Below are positions 1 to 5,712 of a DNA stretch of 8,235 nt, one piece after another. A model generated the notes under the pieces. That model saw only the letters and a program-made list of their open reading frames with translations, ran no database searches and had not been told where the DNA came from. A program made the position numbers and the translations under genes. Every line of letters begins with the position of its first letter. Positions within the stretch are counted from its first letter, which is position 1. The stretch is from Paracoccaceae bacterium (GTDB lineage Bacteria; Pseudomonadota; Alphaproteobacteria; Rhodobacterales; Rhodobacteraceae): the NCBI GenBank assembly GCA_024742655.1, contig JANSYB010000068.1, positions 1 through 8,235 on the forward strand, given 5' to 3'.

Positions 1-39
1 TATCACGTCCTGGGCATGCCGCAGGCCGAGAACCTGTAG
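1..39 (+). CDS. 3' end of an upstream gene, truncated by the window edge
   Basis: Frame 1 runs open from the first base to a TAG stop at 37-39 and encodes the tail YHVLGMPQAENL. The next 140 bases hold no convincing gene in this frame, so this reads as the C-terminus of a gene that begins before the window. Twelve residues are too few to assign a family, and a chance open stretch cannot be excluded. No product is proposed. Confidence 0.4.
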   Translation, partial: YHVLGMPQAENL

Positions 40-179
40 CGCCGGCGCGACAGCTCTGCGGTTTCACCGCTGTGAACACTCTGTTTCCAGGTCGGTCCTG
101 AATAGCGGGTTTTGGTCCGTCTTGTGCCCCAATCCTGCCATATCCCGGGGCGACCCTTTGGGGTATGGACTTCGCACGC

Positions 180-476
180 ATGACACAAGATACGCGGCAG
201 GATCGCGTTCTGGCCAGGGCCAAGGCAGCCCGCAAATGGGCCCGCCTCGTTCAGGTCTGCCTGCTGGGCACCTGCGTGACGGCGATCTGGCAGGATCGTG
301 CGCTGGCCCCCCCGGTGCATGACCAGCTGAAGTTTTCGGCCGCATGGGCGGGCGACATGCTGGAAAGCACGCAGGGGGCAAAATCCTACCTGACCGCGAT
401 GTCCGGCTTTTCGGGCAATGGCAATCAAAGCGAGTTCGATCCGATCACAGAGGCGCTCCTGAAGATGCGCAACTGA
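180..476 (+). CDS. Small hypothetical protein with one N-terminal membrane anchor
   Basis: I do not recognise this 98-residue protein. It starts with a basic stretch (about residues 5-24, many Arg/Lys), followed by one hydrophobic segment around residues 25-41 (LVQVCLLGTCVTAIW). A polar C-terminal part of about 55 residues then follows, which by the positive-inside rule should face the periplasm. It could be a membrane-anchored protein or one with an uncleaved signal sequence. The codons are G/C-rich in third position like the neighbours, which argues for a real gene. ATG 180 was chosen because GGA at 167-169 lies 10 bases upstream. An in-frame ATG at 165 would add MDFAR but has a poorer ribosome-binding context. 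The gene converges on the minus-strand gene ending at 507, with a hairpin between them. No function can be inferred from neighbours. Confidence 0.6.
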   Translation: MTQDTRQDRVLARAKAARKWARLVQVCLLGTCVTAIWQDRALAPPVHDQLKFSAAWAGDMLESTQGAKSYLTAMSGFSGNGNQSEFDPITEALLKMRN

Positions 477-479
477 GGC

Positions 480-501
480 GGTCCGCCAGCGATAGCGGAC
501 C
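480..501. terminator. Hairpin between convergent genes, possible bidirectional terminator
   Basis: A perfect 7-bp inverted repeat, GGTCCGC (480-486) and GCGGACC (495-501), with an 8-base loop, sits between the stop codon of the + gene (474-476) and the stop of the - gene (507-509). The location between converging genes fits a shared terminator. There is no T-tract on either strand, so it is not a textbook intrinsic terminator and may only protect 3' ends. Confidence 0.45.
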
Positions 502-506
502 CCATG

Positions 507-1376
507 TCAGAACCACTGCCCGGGTTCCATCAACCCCAGATCCAGCAATTGGCGTGAATGCCACTCGAACGGGGTGGAGTTGTGCCATTTGAAGGTGTGA
601 ATGTCGAAGGTCGAGCCGGGGTTGCGTTTCAGCGCCTTGGCGGTCCGGAACGACACGATCGAGGCGGTCAGGTTGTGATGCCACGGGCAGGCATATGTAT
701 TGTACTCTTCATCATTGAAGGTGTGATCGTCCCGCAATTCCAGTCCGGCACGGGATTTGAACAAGGCGATGCGGTCGATCTTGCGGCGGGCGGCGGGAAT
801 ATGTTCCTCGTACCGCCAGCGCAGCCCGCCGAAAAAGTCCAGTTGCCGTTCCTTGGGATGGTTGTGATTGGCGGGATCGTTTCGCGCCAGCGCATAATAC
901 CCCGACTTGTCCATATGGGCATCCTCGAGAGAGACCGCATCGGGGTATTGCCACAGATCGCCGGCATAGAGATCGACGACGTAGGACAGCATCGCGTCGC
1001 GCCGCTCCTCGGTGTGAAACGCCAGCATTTCACCGATCGTTCGGGTCTCGCAGAACGGGTAGAACAGGTATTCGGCATTATAGCAGTAATACATCCAGAT
1101 ACCCGGTGCGGCCGCGATCATCTTGTTGATCGTGGACTGCAACGTGTCGCCCTGGGCCAGATCGTGATCGATGCGGTGAACAGTCGGCGCGACATCCTCG
1201 GCCAGCGCGAACGCCTTTGGCATGAAGACCAGGATTTCGGGAAACCCGGTGTCGGCATGGTGGCGGATCGTGCTGTCTATCTCGGCCTGGTCCTCGGCAA
1301 AAATCAGGGCCACCGGGCCCTTGGACAGACTGCCCCCCGCTTGCTTGAGAAACTGATCGAGGCTGGAATACTGCAT
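507..1376 (-). CDS. Glycosyltransferase-like protein (family 2-like, divergent)
   Basis: A 289-residue soluble protein. Its start, ATG at 1376-1374 read on the minus strand, has GAGGG five bases upstream. The reading frame continues 17 codons further upstream, but without a comparable ribosome-binding site. The overall pattern recalls the bacterial GT-A 'glycosyltransferase family 2-like' proteins (Pfam Glyco_tranf_2_4 type). It has an N-terminal alpha/beta part with [13 protein letters not shown] (22-34) and EILVFMP (47-53). [16 protein letters not shown] stretch (94-108) follows where family members have W-x-hydrophobic-DxDEF. Next come [10 protein letters not shown] (131-140) and a His-rich C-terminal half with KIDRIALF (199-206) and HTFND (218-222). 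In this reading the metal-binding DxD is replaced by Y-N-A, so activity is uncertain. No signal peptide or membrane segment is seen. The gene is divergent from miaB and is not clustered with sugar genes, so no acceptor can be suggested. The family assignment is by recalled pattern only; that the gene is real is much more certain. Confidence 0.8.
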   Translation of the reverse strand: MQYSSLDQFLKQAGGSLSKGPVALIFAEDQAEIDSTIRHHADTGFPEILVFMPKAFALAEDVAPTVHRIDHDLAQGDTLQSTINKMIAAAPGIWMYYCYNAEYLFYPFCETRTIGEMLAFHTEERRDAMLSYVVDLYAGDLWQYPDAVSLEDAHMDKSGYYALARNDPANHNHPKERQLDFFGGLRWRYEEHIPAARRKIDRIALFKSRAGLELRDDHTFNDEEYNTYACPWHHNLTASIVSFRTAKALKRNPGSTFDIHTFKWHNSTPFEWHSRQLLDLGLMEPGQWF

Positions 1377-1402
1377 CGGTGCCCTCGTTGTTTTGTCCAA
1401 AG

Positions 1403-1460
1403 TCCGACAAATCGGAACGCATTGCAAGACAGGCGCGACCTGATGTAGTCAGGCGACCTG
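1403..1460. promoter_or_regulatory. Divergent promoter region with clustered small palindromes
   Basis: The 110 bases between the glycosyltransferase-like gene and miaB must hold both promoters. They contain TCCGA-CAAA-TCGGA (1403-1416), CAGG-N5-CCTG (1430-1442), CCTGA-TGTAG-TCAGG (1439-1453) and CAGG-N3-CCTG (1450-1460). The palindromic TTGCAA at 1422-1427 could serve as a -35 on either strand, but no good -10 stands at the right distance. These could be operator half-sites or a small leader hairpin before miaB. I cannot name a regulator. Confidence 0.3.
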
Positions 1461-1486
1461 TAACCGTCGAACCAGGGAACCTCCTC

Positions 1487-2815
1487 ATGTCCGGGCCAAA
1501 GAAGCTCTACATAAAGACCTATGGCTGCCAGATGAATGTCTATGACAGCGAACGCATGGCCGAGGCCATGGGTGGCGCGGGCTATGTCGAGACGGATACA
1601 CCTGATGACGCCGATATGATTCTGCTCAACACCTGTCACATACGCGAAAAGGCTGCGGAAAAGGTTTATTCCGAACTTGGCCGGTTTCGCAGCCTCAAGG
1701 ACGAAAAGCCCGACCTGAAGATTGGCGTGGCCGGCTGCGTGGCGCAGGCCGAGGGGGCCGAGATCATGCGCCGTCAGCCGATGGTCGATCTGGTCGTCGG
1801 CCCGCAAAGCTATCACCGCCTGCCGGAGCTGGAGGCCAAGGCGCGTGACGGGGCCAAGGCGCTGGACACCGATTTCCCTGTCGAGGACAAGTTCGACACG
1901 CTGCGCCATCGCCCCAGGGCCAGGCGTGGCCCGACCGCCTTTCTGACGGTGCAGGAAGGCTGCGACAAGTTCTGCGCCTTTTGCGTGGTCCCCTATACGC
2001 GCGGGGCAGAGGTCAGCCGCCCGGCCGACCGCGTTCTGGAAGAGGCGCGCGACCTCGTCGAACGCGGCGTGCGCGAGATCACCCTGCTGGGTCAGAACGT
2101 CAACGCCTATCACGGGGCCGGGACCGATGGTGGCGAATGGTCACTGGCGCGTCTGATCTGGGCGCTCAACGAGATCGACGGGCTGGAGCGTATCCGTTTT
2201 ACCACCTCGCACCCCAACGATATGACCGATGACCTGATCGCGGCGCACGGGGAATGCGACAAGCTGATGCCCTACCTGCATCTGCCGGTCCAATCGGGCA
2301 GTGACCGCATCCTCAAGCGGATGAACCGGGCACATACCGCAGAAAGCTATCTGCGTCTGATCGAACGTATCCGCGCGGCCCGCCCCGATATCCTGATGTC
2401 GGGGGATTTCATCGTCGGGTTTCCAGAGGAAACCGAGGCGGATTTCCAGGCCACGCTCGACCTGATCGAGGCGGTCAATTACGGCTACGCCTTTTCGTTC
2501 AAGTATTCCACGCGTCCGGGCACGCCGGCCGCCGAACGCGATCAACTGCCCGAGGAGGTGAAATCCGAACGCCTACAACGGCTGCAGGCGCTGATCACCC
2601 GTCAGCAGCGCGCGGCACAGGACGCGATGGTCGGCCGCGAGGTCGGCGTTCTCTTCGAGAAGCCGGGCCGCTTTGCCGGGCAGATGGTCGGCAAGTCGGA
2701 TTACCTGCACGCCGTGCACGTCTCTGATGCCAATCTGAGCATCGGGGAAATGGCACGGGTCGAAATAGTGGAAAGCGGTGCAAACTCCCTCGCCGGGCGA
2801 ATCAAGGCGGCCTGA
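1487..2815 (+). CDS. miaB: tRNA-2-methylthio-N6-dimethylallyladenosine synthase MiaB
   Basis: A radical-SAM methylthiotransferase that converts i6A37 to ms2i6A37 in tRNAs reading UNN codons. It consumes SAM and uses two [4Fe-4S] clusters. The 442-residue protein has the full MiaB layout. The N-terminal MTTase domain opens with KTYGCQMN, with auxiliary-cluster cysteines C14, C50 (NTCHIREKA) and C84 (GVAGC). The radical-SAM motif CDKFCAFC gives C159, C163 and C166, followed by VVPYTRG, GQNVNAY and [12 protein letters not shown]-terminal TRAM domain spans about residues 375-440 and contributes tRNA binding. The ATG at 1487 is chosen because AGGGA (1474-1478) lies 8 bases upstream and because conserved sequence begins right after it. 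The open frame extends upstream to 1379, but that part is not MiaB-like. The gene is divergent from the minus-strand gene at 507-1376. MiaB is commonly found near phoH-ybeY-corC-lnt, as here, though two extra genes intervene. Confidence 0.97.
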   Translation: MSGPKKLYIKTYGCQMNVYDSERMAEAMGGAGYVETDTPDDADMILLNTCHIREKAAEKVYSELGRFRSLKDEKPDLKIGVAGCVAQAEGAEIMRRQPMVDLVVGPQSYHRLPELEAKARDGAKALDTDFPVEDKFDTLRHRPRARRGPTAFLTVQEGCDKFCAFCVVPYTRGAEVSRPADRVLEEARDLVERGVREITLLGQNVNAYHGAGTDGGEWSLARLIWALNEIDGLERIRFTTSHPNDMTDDLIAAHGECDKLMPYLHLPVQSGSDRILKRMNRAHTAESYLRLIERIRAARPDILMSGDFIVGFPEETEADFQATLDLIEAVNYGYAFSFKYSTRPGTPAAERDQLPEEVKSERLQRLQALITRQQRAAQDAMVGREVGVLFEKPGRFAGQMVGKSDYLHAVHVSDANLSIGEMARVEIVESGANSLAGRIKAA

Positions 2816-2835
2816 CAAGGCGGTCTGCATAACCA

Positions 2836-2884
2836 CGATCACGAATCCACGCGGCTTTTCCGTGGATTGGGCCTGCTGTGATCG
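2836..2884 (+). terminator. Nested hairpin after miaB, putative terminator
   Basis: An inner perfect 8-bp stem, AATCCACG (2844-2851) with CGTGGATT (2861-2868), is nested in an outer 7-bp pair, CGATCAC (2836-2842) with GTGATCG (2878-2884). It starts about 20 bases after the miaB stop and precedes the AT-rich leader of the next gene, so termination is the natural reading. No run of T follows the stem, so it may instead be a 3'-end stabiliser or depend on Rho. Confidence 0.45.
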
Positions 2885-2932
2885 TTCGGTTCGATTGTTT
2901 CGCGGATTACTACAATATCTGGTTATTTATGC

Positions 2933-2960
2933 TTCACATCGCACCTAAACTTGCTAAACT
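2933..2960 (+). promoter_or_regulatory. Candidate promoter of the OmpA-family/lipoprotein unit
   Basis: TTCACA (2933-2938, one mismatch to TTGACA) and TAAACT (2955-2960, two mismatches to TATAAT) are separated by 16 bases. They lie in the most AT-rich stretch of the window (about 2885-2990). The -10 overlaps a tandem 9-base repeat (2945-2953 and 2954-2962, identical in 8 of 9 positions). A transcript starting near 2967 would have a leader of about 70 bases. This is a consensus match by eye and other placements are possible. Confidence 0.3.
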
Positions 2961-3039
2961 TTGTTAATAGTTTGTTTTTGTCCGCGATTGGTAAACCGGG
3001 GCGGGCAAAGTGGGGGAAATTGTAAAAAGGACACCGGCT

Positions 3040-3618
3040 GTGACCGAACCTCTTTCGAAAACAGTTCGCAGCGTTCTGAGCGGCCTTGCTGCCGTCGCTC
3101 TGGGGGTTGCATTGTCGGCAGATGCGGGGCTTGCGCAAAGCGGCCAGCGCACCGTTGTCGGCGAGCGCTACGTGCCGACCATCTGGGTGGACCCGGACGG
3201 GTGTGAGCATTGGGTGATGGATGACGGATGGGAAGGGTACATGACCCCTCATGTCACCCGTCAGGGTATTCCGGTCTGCCGCCGGGGCAACCTGTGTGGC
3301 GTAGTCAATACCGATCAGCTCTTCGCGACCGACAGCGCGCGCATCAGCCAGGCCGGCAAACAGCGGCTGTCGGAATTCTTCCAATCCGCGGGTGCCACAT
3401 CCTACATCATCACCGGCCACACCGACAGCCGGGCGTCGGATGAATACAACATGGGACTGTCGTTGCGCCGCGCGAACGCGGTGGCCAGTGTTGCCGCGCG
3501 GATGGGCGCACGGATCGCCGATGTGCGTGGCTACGGCGAGCGTTTGCCCAAGGCACCCAACAACTCGGCGGCCGGCATGGCGCAGAACCGTCGCGTCGAA
3601 ATCATCTGTATCCGCTGA
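3040..3618 (+). CDS. Exported OmpA-family protein with N-terminal two-cysteine module
   Basis: A 192-residue envelope protein. The start is taken as GTG 3040 because AAGGA (3027-3031) lies 8 bases before it and a classical signal peptide follows directly: a hydrophobic core at residues 13-28, with likely cleavage after GLA near residue 32. A GTG at 3010 is in frame but lacks a good ribosome-binding site. After the signal comes a short module, residues 49-80, with W-V-D-P-D-G-C-E-H-W, DDGWEGY and GIPVC; C55 and C80 could form a disulfide. The C-terminal part (about 92-190) is an OmpA-like peptidoglycan-binding domain: FATDSARIS, TGHTDS (125-130, with the diaminopimelate-contacting Asp), LRRANAV, GYGERLP and NRRVEI (183-188). 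By analogy it should sit in the periplasm and hold peptidoglycan non-covalently. The gene is followed after 10 bases by a lipoprotein gene carrying the same two-cysteine module, so the two are probably co-transcribed and may act together. The OmpA domain is clear; the N-terminal module is not one I can name. Confidence 0.9.
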   Translation: MTEPLSKTVRSVLSGLAAVALGVALSADAGLAQSGQRTVVGERYVPTIWVDPDGCEHWVMDDGWEGYMTPHVTRQGIPVCRRGNLCGVVNTDQLFATDSARISQAGKQRLSEFFQSAGATSYIITGHTDSRASDEYNMGLSLRRANAVASVAARMGARIADVRGYGERLPKAPNNSAAGMAQNRRVEIICIR

Positions 3619-3628
3619 GGGGTTTATC

Positions 3629-3934
3629 ATGAATGTTATCAAACTGGTTGCGATGGTCCCCCTTGTCGGTCTTCTGGGCGCCTGTGGCGAATTGCAGGAC
3701 AAGTCCGATAAAACCGTGGACCGTGGTTTCGACTCCAAGCATCTGAGCACCCTTCAGGCCGGTGTCTGGATCGATCCGAATGGCTGTGATCACTGGATCA
3801 TCGACGACGGGATCGAGGGCTACCTGTCCCAACGTCTGGACAAATACGGCAAGCCGGTCTGTTCCGGCACCGCACCACCCACCGTGGCAACAGGGCCGTT
3901 CAAGTCCGGTTCGGTCGTGGTCGACCCGATCTGA
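3629..3934 (+). CDS. Small lipoprotein sharing the two-cysteine module of the upstream OmpA-family protein
   Basis: A 101-residue predicted lipoprotein. The ATG at 3629 has AGGGG (3618-3622) six bases upstream, and this site overlaps the TGA of the preceding gene, so translation is probably coupled. The N-terminus is a lipoprotein signal with a hydrophobic segment ending in L-L-G-A-C; C19 is the expected lipidation site and is followed by GELQ. Residues 47-78 (W-I-D-P-N-G-C-D-H-W, DDGIEGY, GKPVC) align without a gap to residues 49-80 of the OmpA-family neighbour. Seventeen of 32 positions are identical and both cysteines are conserved (C53 and C78). The tail (79-101) is short and low-complexity, and there is no OmpA domain. 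Export, diacylglyceryl transfer and final N-acylation by Lnt (encoded at 6645-8129) would place it in the inner or outer membrane facing the periplasm. The function is unknown. A strong terminator follows 25 bases downstream. Confidence 0.85.
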   Translation: MNVIKLVAMVPLVGLLGACGELQDKSDKTVDRGFDSKHLSTLQAGVWIDPNGCDHWIIDDGIEGYLSQRLDKYGKPVCSGTAPPTVATGPFKSGSVVVDPI

Positions 3935-3958
3935 TTGACGGGTCATTGTGCATATCTG

Positions 3959-3988
3959 CGCCGCGGGTCATCGGCCCGCGGCGTTTTT
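3959..3988 (+). terminator. Strong intrinsic terminator of the OmpA-family/lipoprotein unit
   Basis: A perfect 9-bp GC-rich stem, CGCCGCGGG (3959-3967) with CCCGCGGCG (3975-3983), has a 7-base loop and is followed at once by five T (3984-3988). This is the textbook Rho-independent form, 25 bases after the lipoprotein stop. It implies that phoH, which starts at 4082, needs its own promoter in 3989-4081. I could not find a convincing -35/-10 pair there. Confidence 0.92.
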
Positions 3989-4081
3989 CGTCTCAGTTCC
4001 GTGACAATTTGCGGCTGCCCCTTGCGCCGGTCTGCACAACTTGGCACGCTGAACACGAACCATCCGGTCAGGGAGAGTTGA

Positions 4082-5083
4082 TTGGTCACCACCGTGCTGC
4101 CGCCGCAAGATGACCCGCAGGCCATTCAAGAAACGGTCGTCGAGTTTCCCGACAACTTTCTGCTGATCGATCTTTGCGGTGAATATGACCGCAACCTGGC
4201 GGAAATCGAAAAATCTCTTGGTGTGCAGATCCTGCGCCGCGGTAACCAGCTTGCCGTGATCGGCGAATCGGGTGCGGCCCAGGCCGCACTCGAGGTTCTG
4301 TCCGCGCTCTATCAGCGCCTGGAGGAAGGCAAGACGGTGGAGCACGGCGACGTGGACCGCGAACTGCGCATGGGCAGCGATGACGGGGCAGGCGATACCG
4401 GCGATCAGCTGGAGATGTTCAGGGGCGGCCGGGTCGAGATCAAGACCCGCAAGAAGCCCGTGGAGCCCCGGACCGACGCGCAGAAGGCCTATGTCACCTC
4501 GCTGTTTTCGAATGAACTGGCCTTCGGGATCGGTCCGGCGGGAACCGGCAAGACCTACCTCGCCGTGGCCGTGGGCGTCAGCATGTTCATCGAGGGGCAT
4601 GTCGACCGCATCATCCTGTCACGCCCGGCCGTTGAGGCCGGTGAGAAACTGGGCTACCTGCCGGGCGACATGAAAGACAAGGTCGATCCCTACATGCAGC
4701 CGCTTTACGATGCGCTGAACGATTTCCTGCCCGGCAAGCAGGTGGCCAAGCTGATCGAGGAAAAGCGCATCGAGATCGCGCCGCTGGCCTTCATGCGCGG
4801 GCGCACGCTGGCCAATGCTTTCGTGGTGCTGGACGAGGCGCAGAATGCCACGTCGATGCAGATGAAGATGTTCCTGACCCGCCTGGGCGAGGGCAGCCGC
4901 ATGGTGATCACCGGCGACCGCAGCCAGGTGGACCTGCCGCGTGGCGTCACCAGTGGTTTGCATGACGCCGAACGGCTGTTGAAGGACATCCCGAATATCG
5001 CCTTCAACTATTTCACCGCCAAGGACGTGGTACGCCACCCGCTGGTCGCCAAGATCATCGAGGCCTATGACGCGGACGTTTGA
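4082..5083 (+). CDS. phoH: PhoH-family ATPase (YbeZ type)
   Basis: A cytoplasmic P-loop NTPase of 333 residues, the normal length for the YbeZ-type PhoH proteins usually encoded beside ybeY. It has a Walker A motif GPAGTGKT (151-158) and the PhoH signature RPAVEAGEKLGYLPGD (181-196). Walker B is VVLDEAQN (248-255), and TGDRSQVDLP (277-286) supplies the sensor-like region. The first 120 residues form the KH-like N-terminal part seen in longer family members. The family is associated with RNA metabolism and, through its partner YbeY, with ribosome maturation; the precise substrate is not settled. The start is TTG 4082, with GGGAG (4071-4075) six bases upstream and no upstream in-frame ATG; GTG 4094 is an alternative. 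It is separated from the preceding unit by a strong terminator. The following gene, ybeY, lies 99 bases downstream behind a cluster of palindromes. Confidence 0.95.
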   Translation: MVTTVLPPQDDPQAIQETVVEFPDNFLLIDLCGEYDRNLAEIEKSLGVQILRRGNQLAVIGESGAAQAALEVLSALYQRLEEGKTVEHGDVDRELRMGSDDGAGDTGDQLEMFRGGRVEIKTRKKPVEPRTDAQKAYVTSLFSNELAFGIGPAGTGKTYLAVAVGVSMFIEGHVDRIILSRPAVEAGEKLGYLPGDMKDKVDPYMQPLYDALNDFLPGKQVAKLIEEKRIEIAPLAFMRGRTLANAFVVLDEAQNATSMQMKMFLTRLGEGSRMVITGDRSQVDLPRGVTSGLHDAERLLKDIPNIAFNYFTAKDVVRHPLVAKIIEAYDADV

Positions 5084-5177
5084 CGCCGGGCGGACATTTT
5101 CTGCGCAGAAAATGTGTCGGAAAATGTGCATTTCCCGGTGCGGAATTTTTGAAAATTCCGCCTTGCGGGCCCCGGCG
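5084..5177 (+). repeat. Palindrome cluster between phoH and ybeY
   Basis: This 94-base stretch is almost entirely self-complementary. It contains a perfect 22-base palindrome (5094-5115, 11 bp per arm, centre TGCGCA). A small inverted repeat follows at 5119-5135 (GGAAA/TTTCC). A second perfect hairpin at 5140-5161 has a 10-bp stem and a TG loop. An outer pair, CGCCGGG (5084-5090) with CCCGGCG (5171-5177), encloses all three. GAAAATGTG occurs twice (5108-5116 and 5120-5128). In an alternative fold, 5089-5101 pairs with 5151-5162 over 12 bp with one bulged C (5095). The right outer arm overlaps GGCGG (5174-5178), the only Shine-Dalgarno-like bases before ybeY. It could be a palindromic intergenic repeat unit, an RNA processing or attenuation site, or a translational control element. 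No T-tract follows, so a simple terminator is less likely. Confidence 0.75.
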
Positions 5178-5182
5178 GCATC

Positions 5183-5671
5183 ATGTTGACCGAAACGATC
5201 ATCGAAGACACCCGCTGGTCCGGGCTGGACCTCGCGGGGTTGGCCGAACGGGCGGCGTGCGCCACGTTGGCGCATCTGGGGCATGATCCCGGGGCGTTCG
5301 AGATTTCCGTCCTGGCCTGTGACGATGCGCGCATTGCCGCGCTCAATGCCGATTTCCGCGACAAACCGCAGCCCACGAACGTCCTGAGTTGGCCCGCCGA
5401 GGAACGTGGCGCCGAAAATGAGGGCGGTCTGCCCGACCCGCCCGTGTCCGGTGCCGATCCTGAGCTCGGGGATATCGCCATCGCCTTTGAAACCTGCCGG
5501 CGTGAGGCCGAGGCGGCCGAAAAACCCTTGCAGGACCACGTGACGCATCTGATCGTACATGCGGTGTTACATTTGTTGGGCTATGATCACATGCGTGACA
5601 AGGATGCCACTTTGATGGAACGAACCGAGGTGGAGATACTTGGCAAACTGGGCCTTGATGACCCATATTGA
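5183..5671 (+). CDS. ybeY: Endoribonuclease / rRNA maturation factor YbeY
   Basis: A 162-residue zinc-dependent single-strand endoribonuclease of the UPF0054 family, involved in 16S rRNA 3'-end maturation and ribosome quality control. The hallmark motif HAVLHLLGYDH (126-136) provides the three zinc-binding histidines H126, H130 and H136. Other family blocks are LNADFRDKPQPTNVLSWP (54-71) and ELGDIAIA (94-101). Between them is a Glu/Gly/Pro-rich insertion (about 72-93) that makes the protein a little longer than the E. coli form. The start ATG 5183 is the only reasonable one, but its ribosome-binding site is weak (GGCGG, 5174-5178, only four bases away) and lies in the outer arm of the palindrome cluster upstream. 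The gene is on the same strand as phoH and corC and is very likely in one operon with them. The pairing with phoH is conserved across many bacteria. Confidence 0.95.
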   Translation: MLTETIIEDTRWSGLDLAGLAERAACATLAHLGHDPGAFEISVLACDDARIAALNADFRDKPQPTNVLSWPAEERGAENEGGLPDPPVSGADPELGDIAIAFETCRREAEAAEKPLQDHVTHLIVHAVLHLLGYDHMRDKDATLMERTEVEILGKLGLDDPY

Positions 5672-5712
5672 GGCATCCTGCAGGGGCCATCCCGTCTGAC
5701 CGGAAAGTGACA

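Noticed and set aside
50..73. Hairpins at 50-73 as a terminator of the upstream gene
   Set aside because: ACAGC/GCTGT and GCGG/CCGC compete for overlapping bases, the stems are only 4-5 bp and no T-run follows, so this is not distinguishable from chance.
558..1448. Long open frame on the + strand opposite the glycosyltransferase-like gene
   Set aside because: It is the antisense shadow of the 507-1376 gene. The minus-strand product has a good ribosome-binding site and a coherent globular sequence; the + frame resembles no protein and runs into the miaB upstream region.
4041..4056. TTGGCAC before phoH as a sigma-54 promoter
   Set aside because: The -24 half resembles TGGCAC, but the -12 position reads ACAC instead of TTGC or a near variant.
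5094..5161. Palindromes between phoH and ybeY as ordinary intrinsic terminators
   Set aside because: Neither perfect palindrome is followed by a T-tract, and termination here would cut a normally co-transcribed pair. The region was kept as an unexplained structured element instead.
4619..5560. Minus-strand open frame spanning the phoH 3' half, the spacer and the ybeY 5' part
   Set aside because: It crosses two well-supported genes and the palindrome cluster, and shows no recognisable motif.
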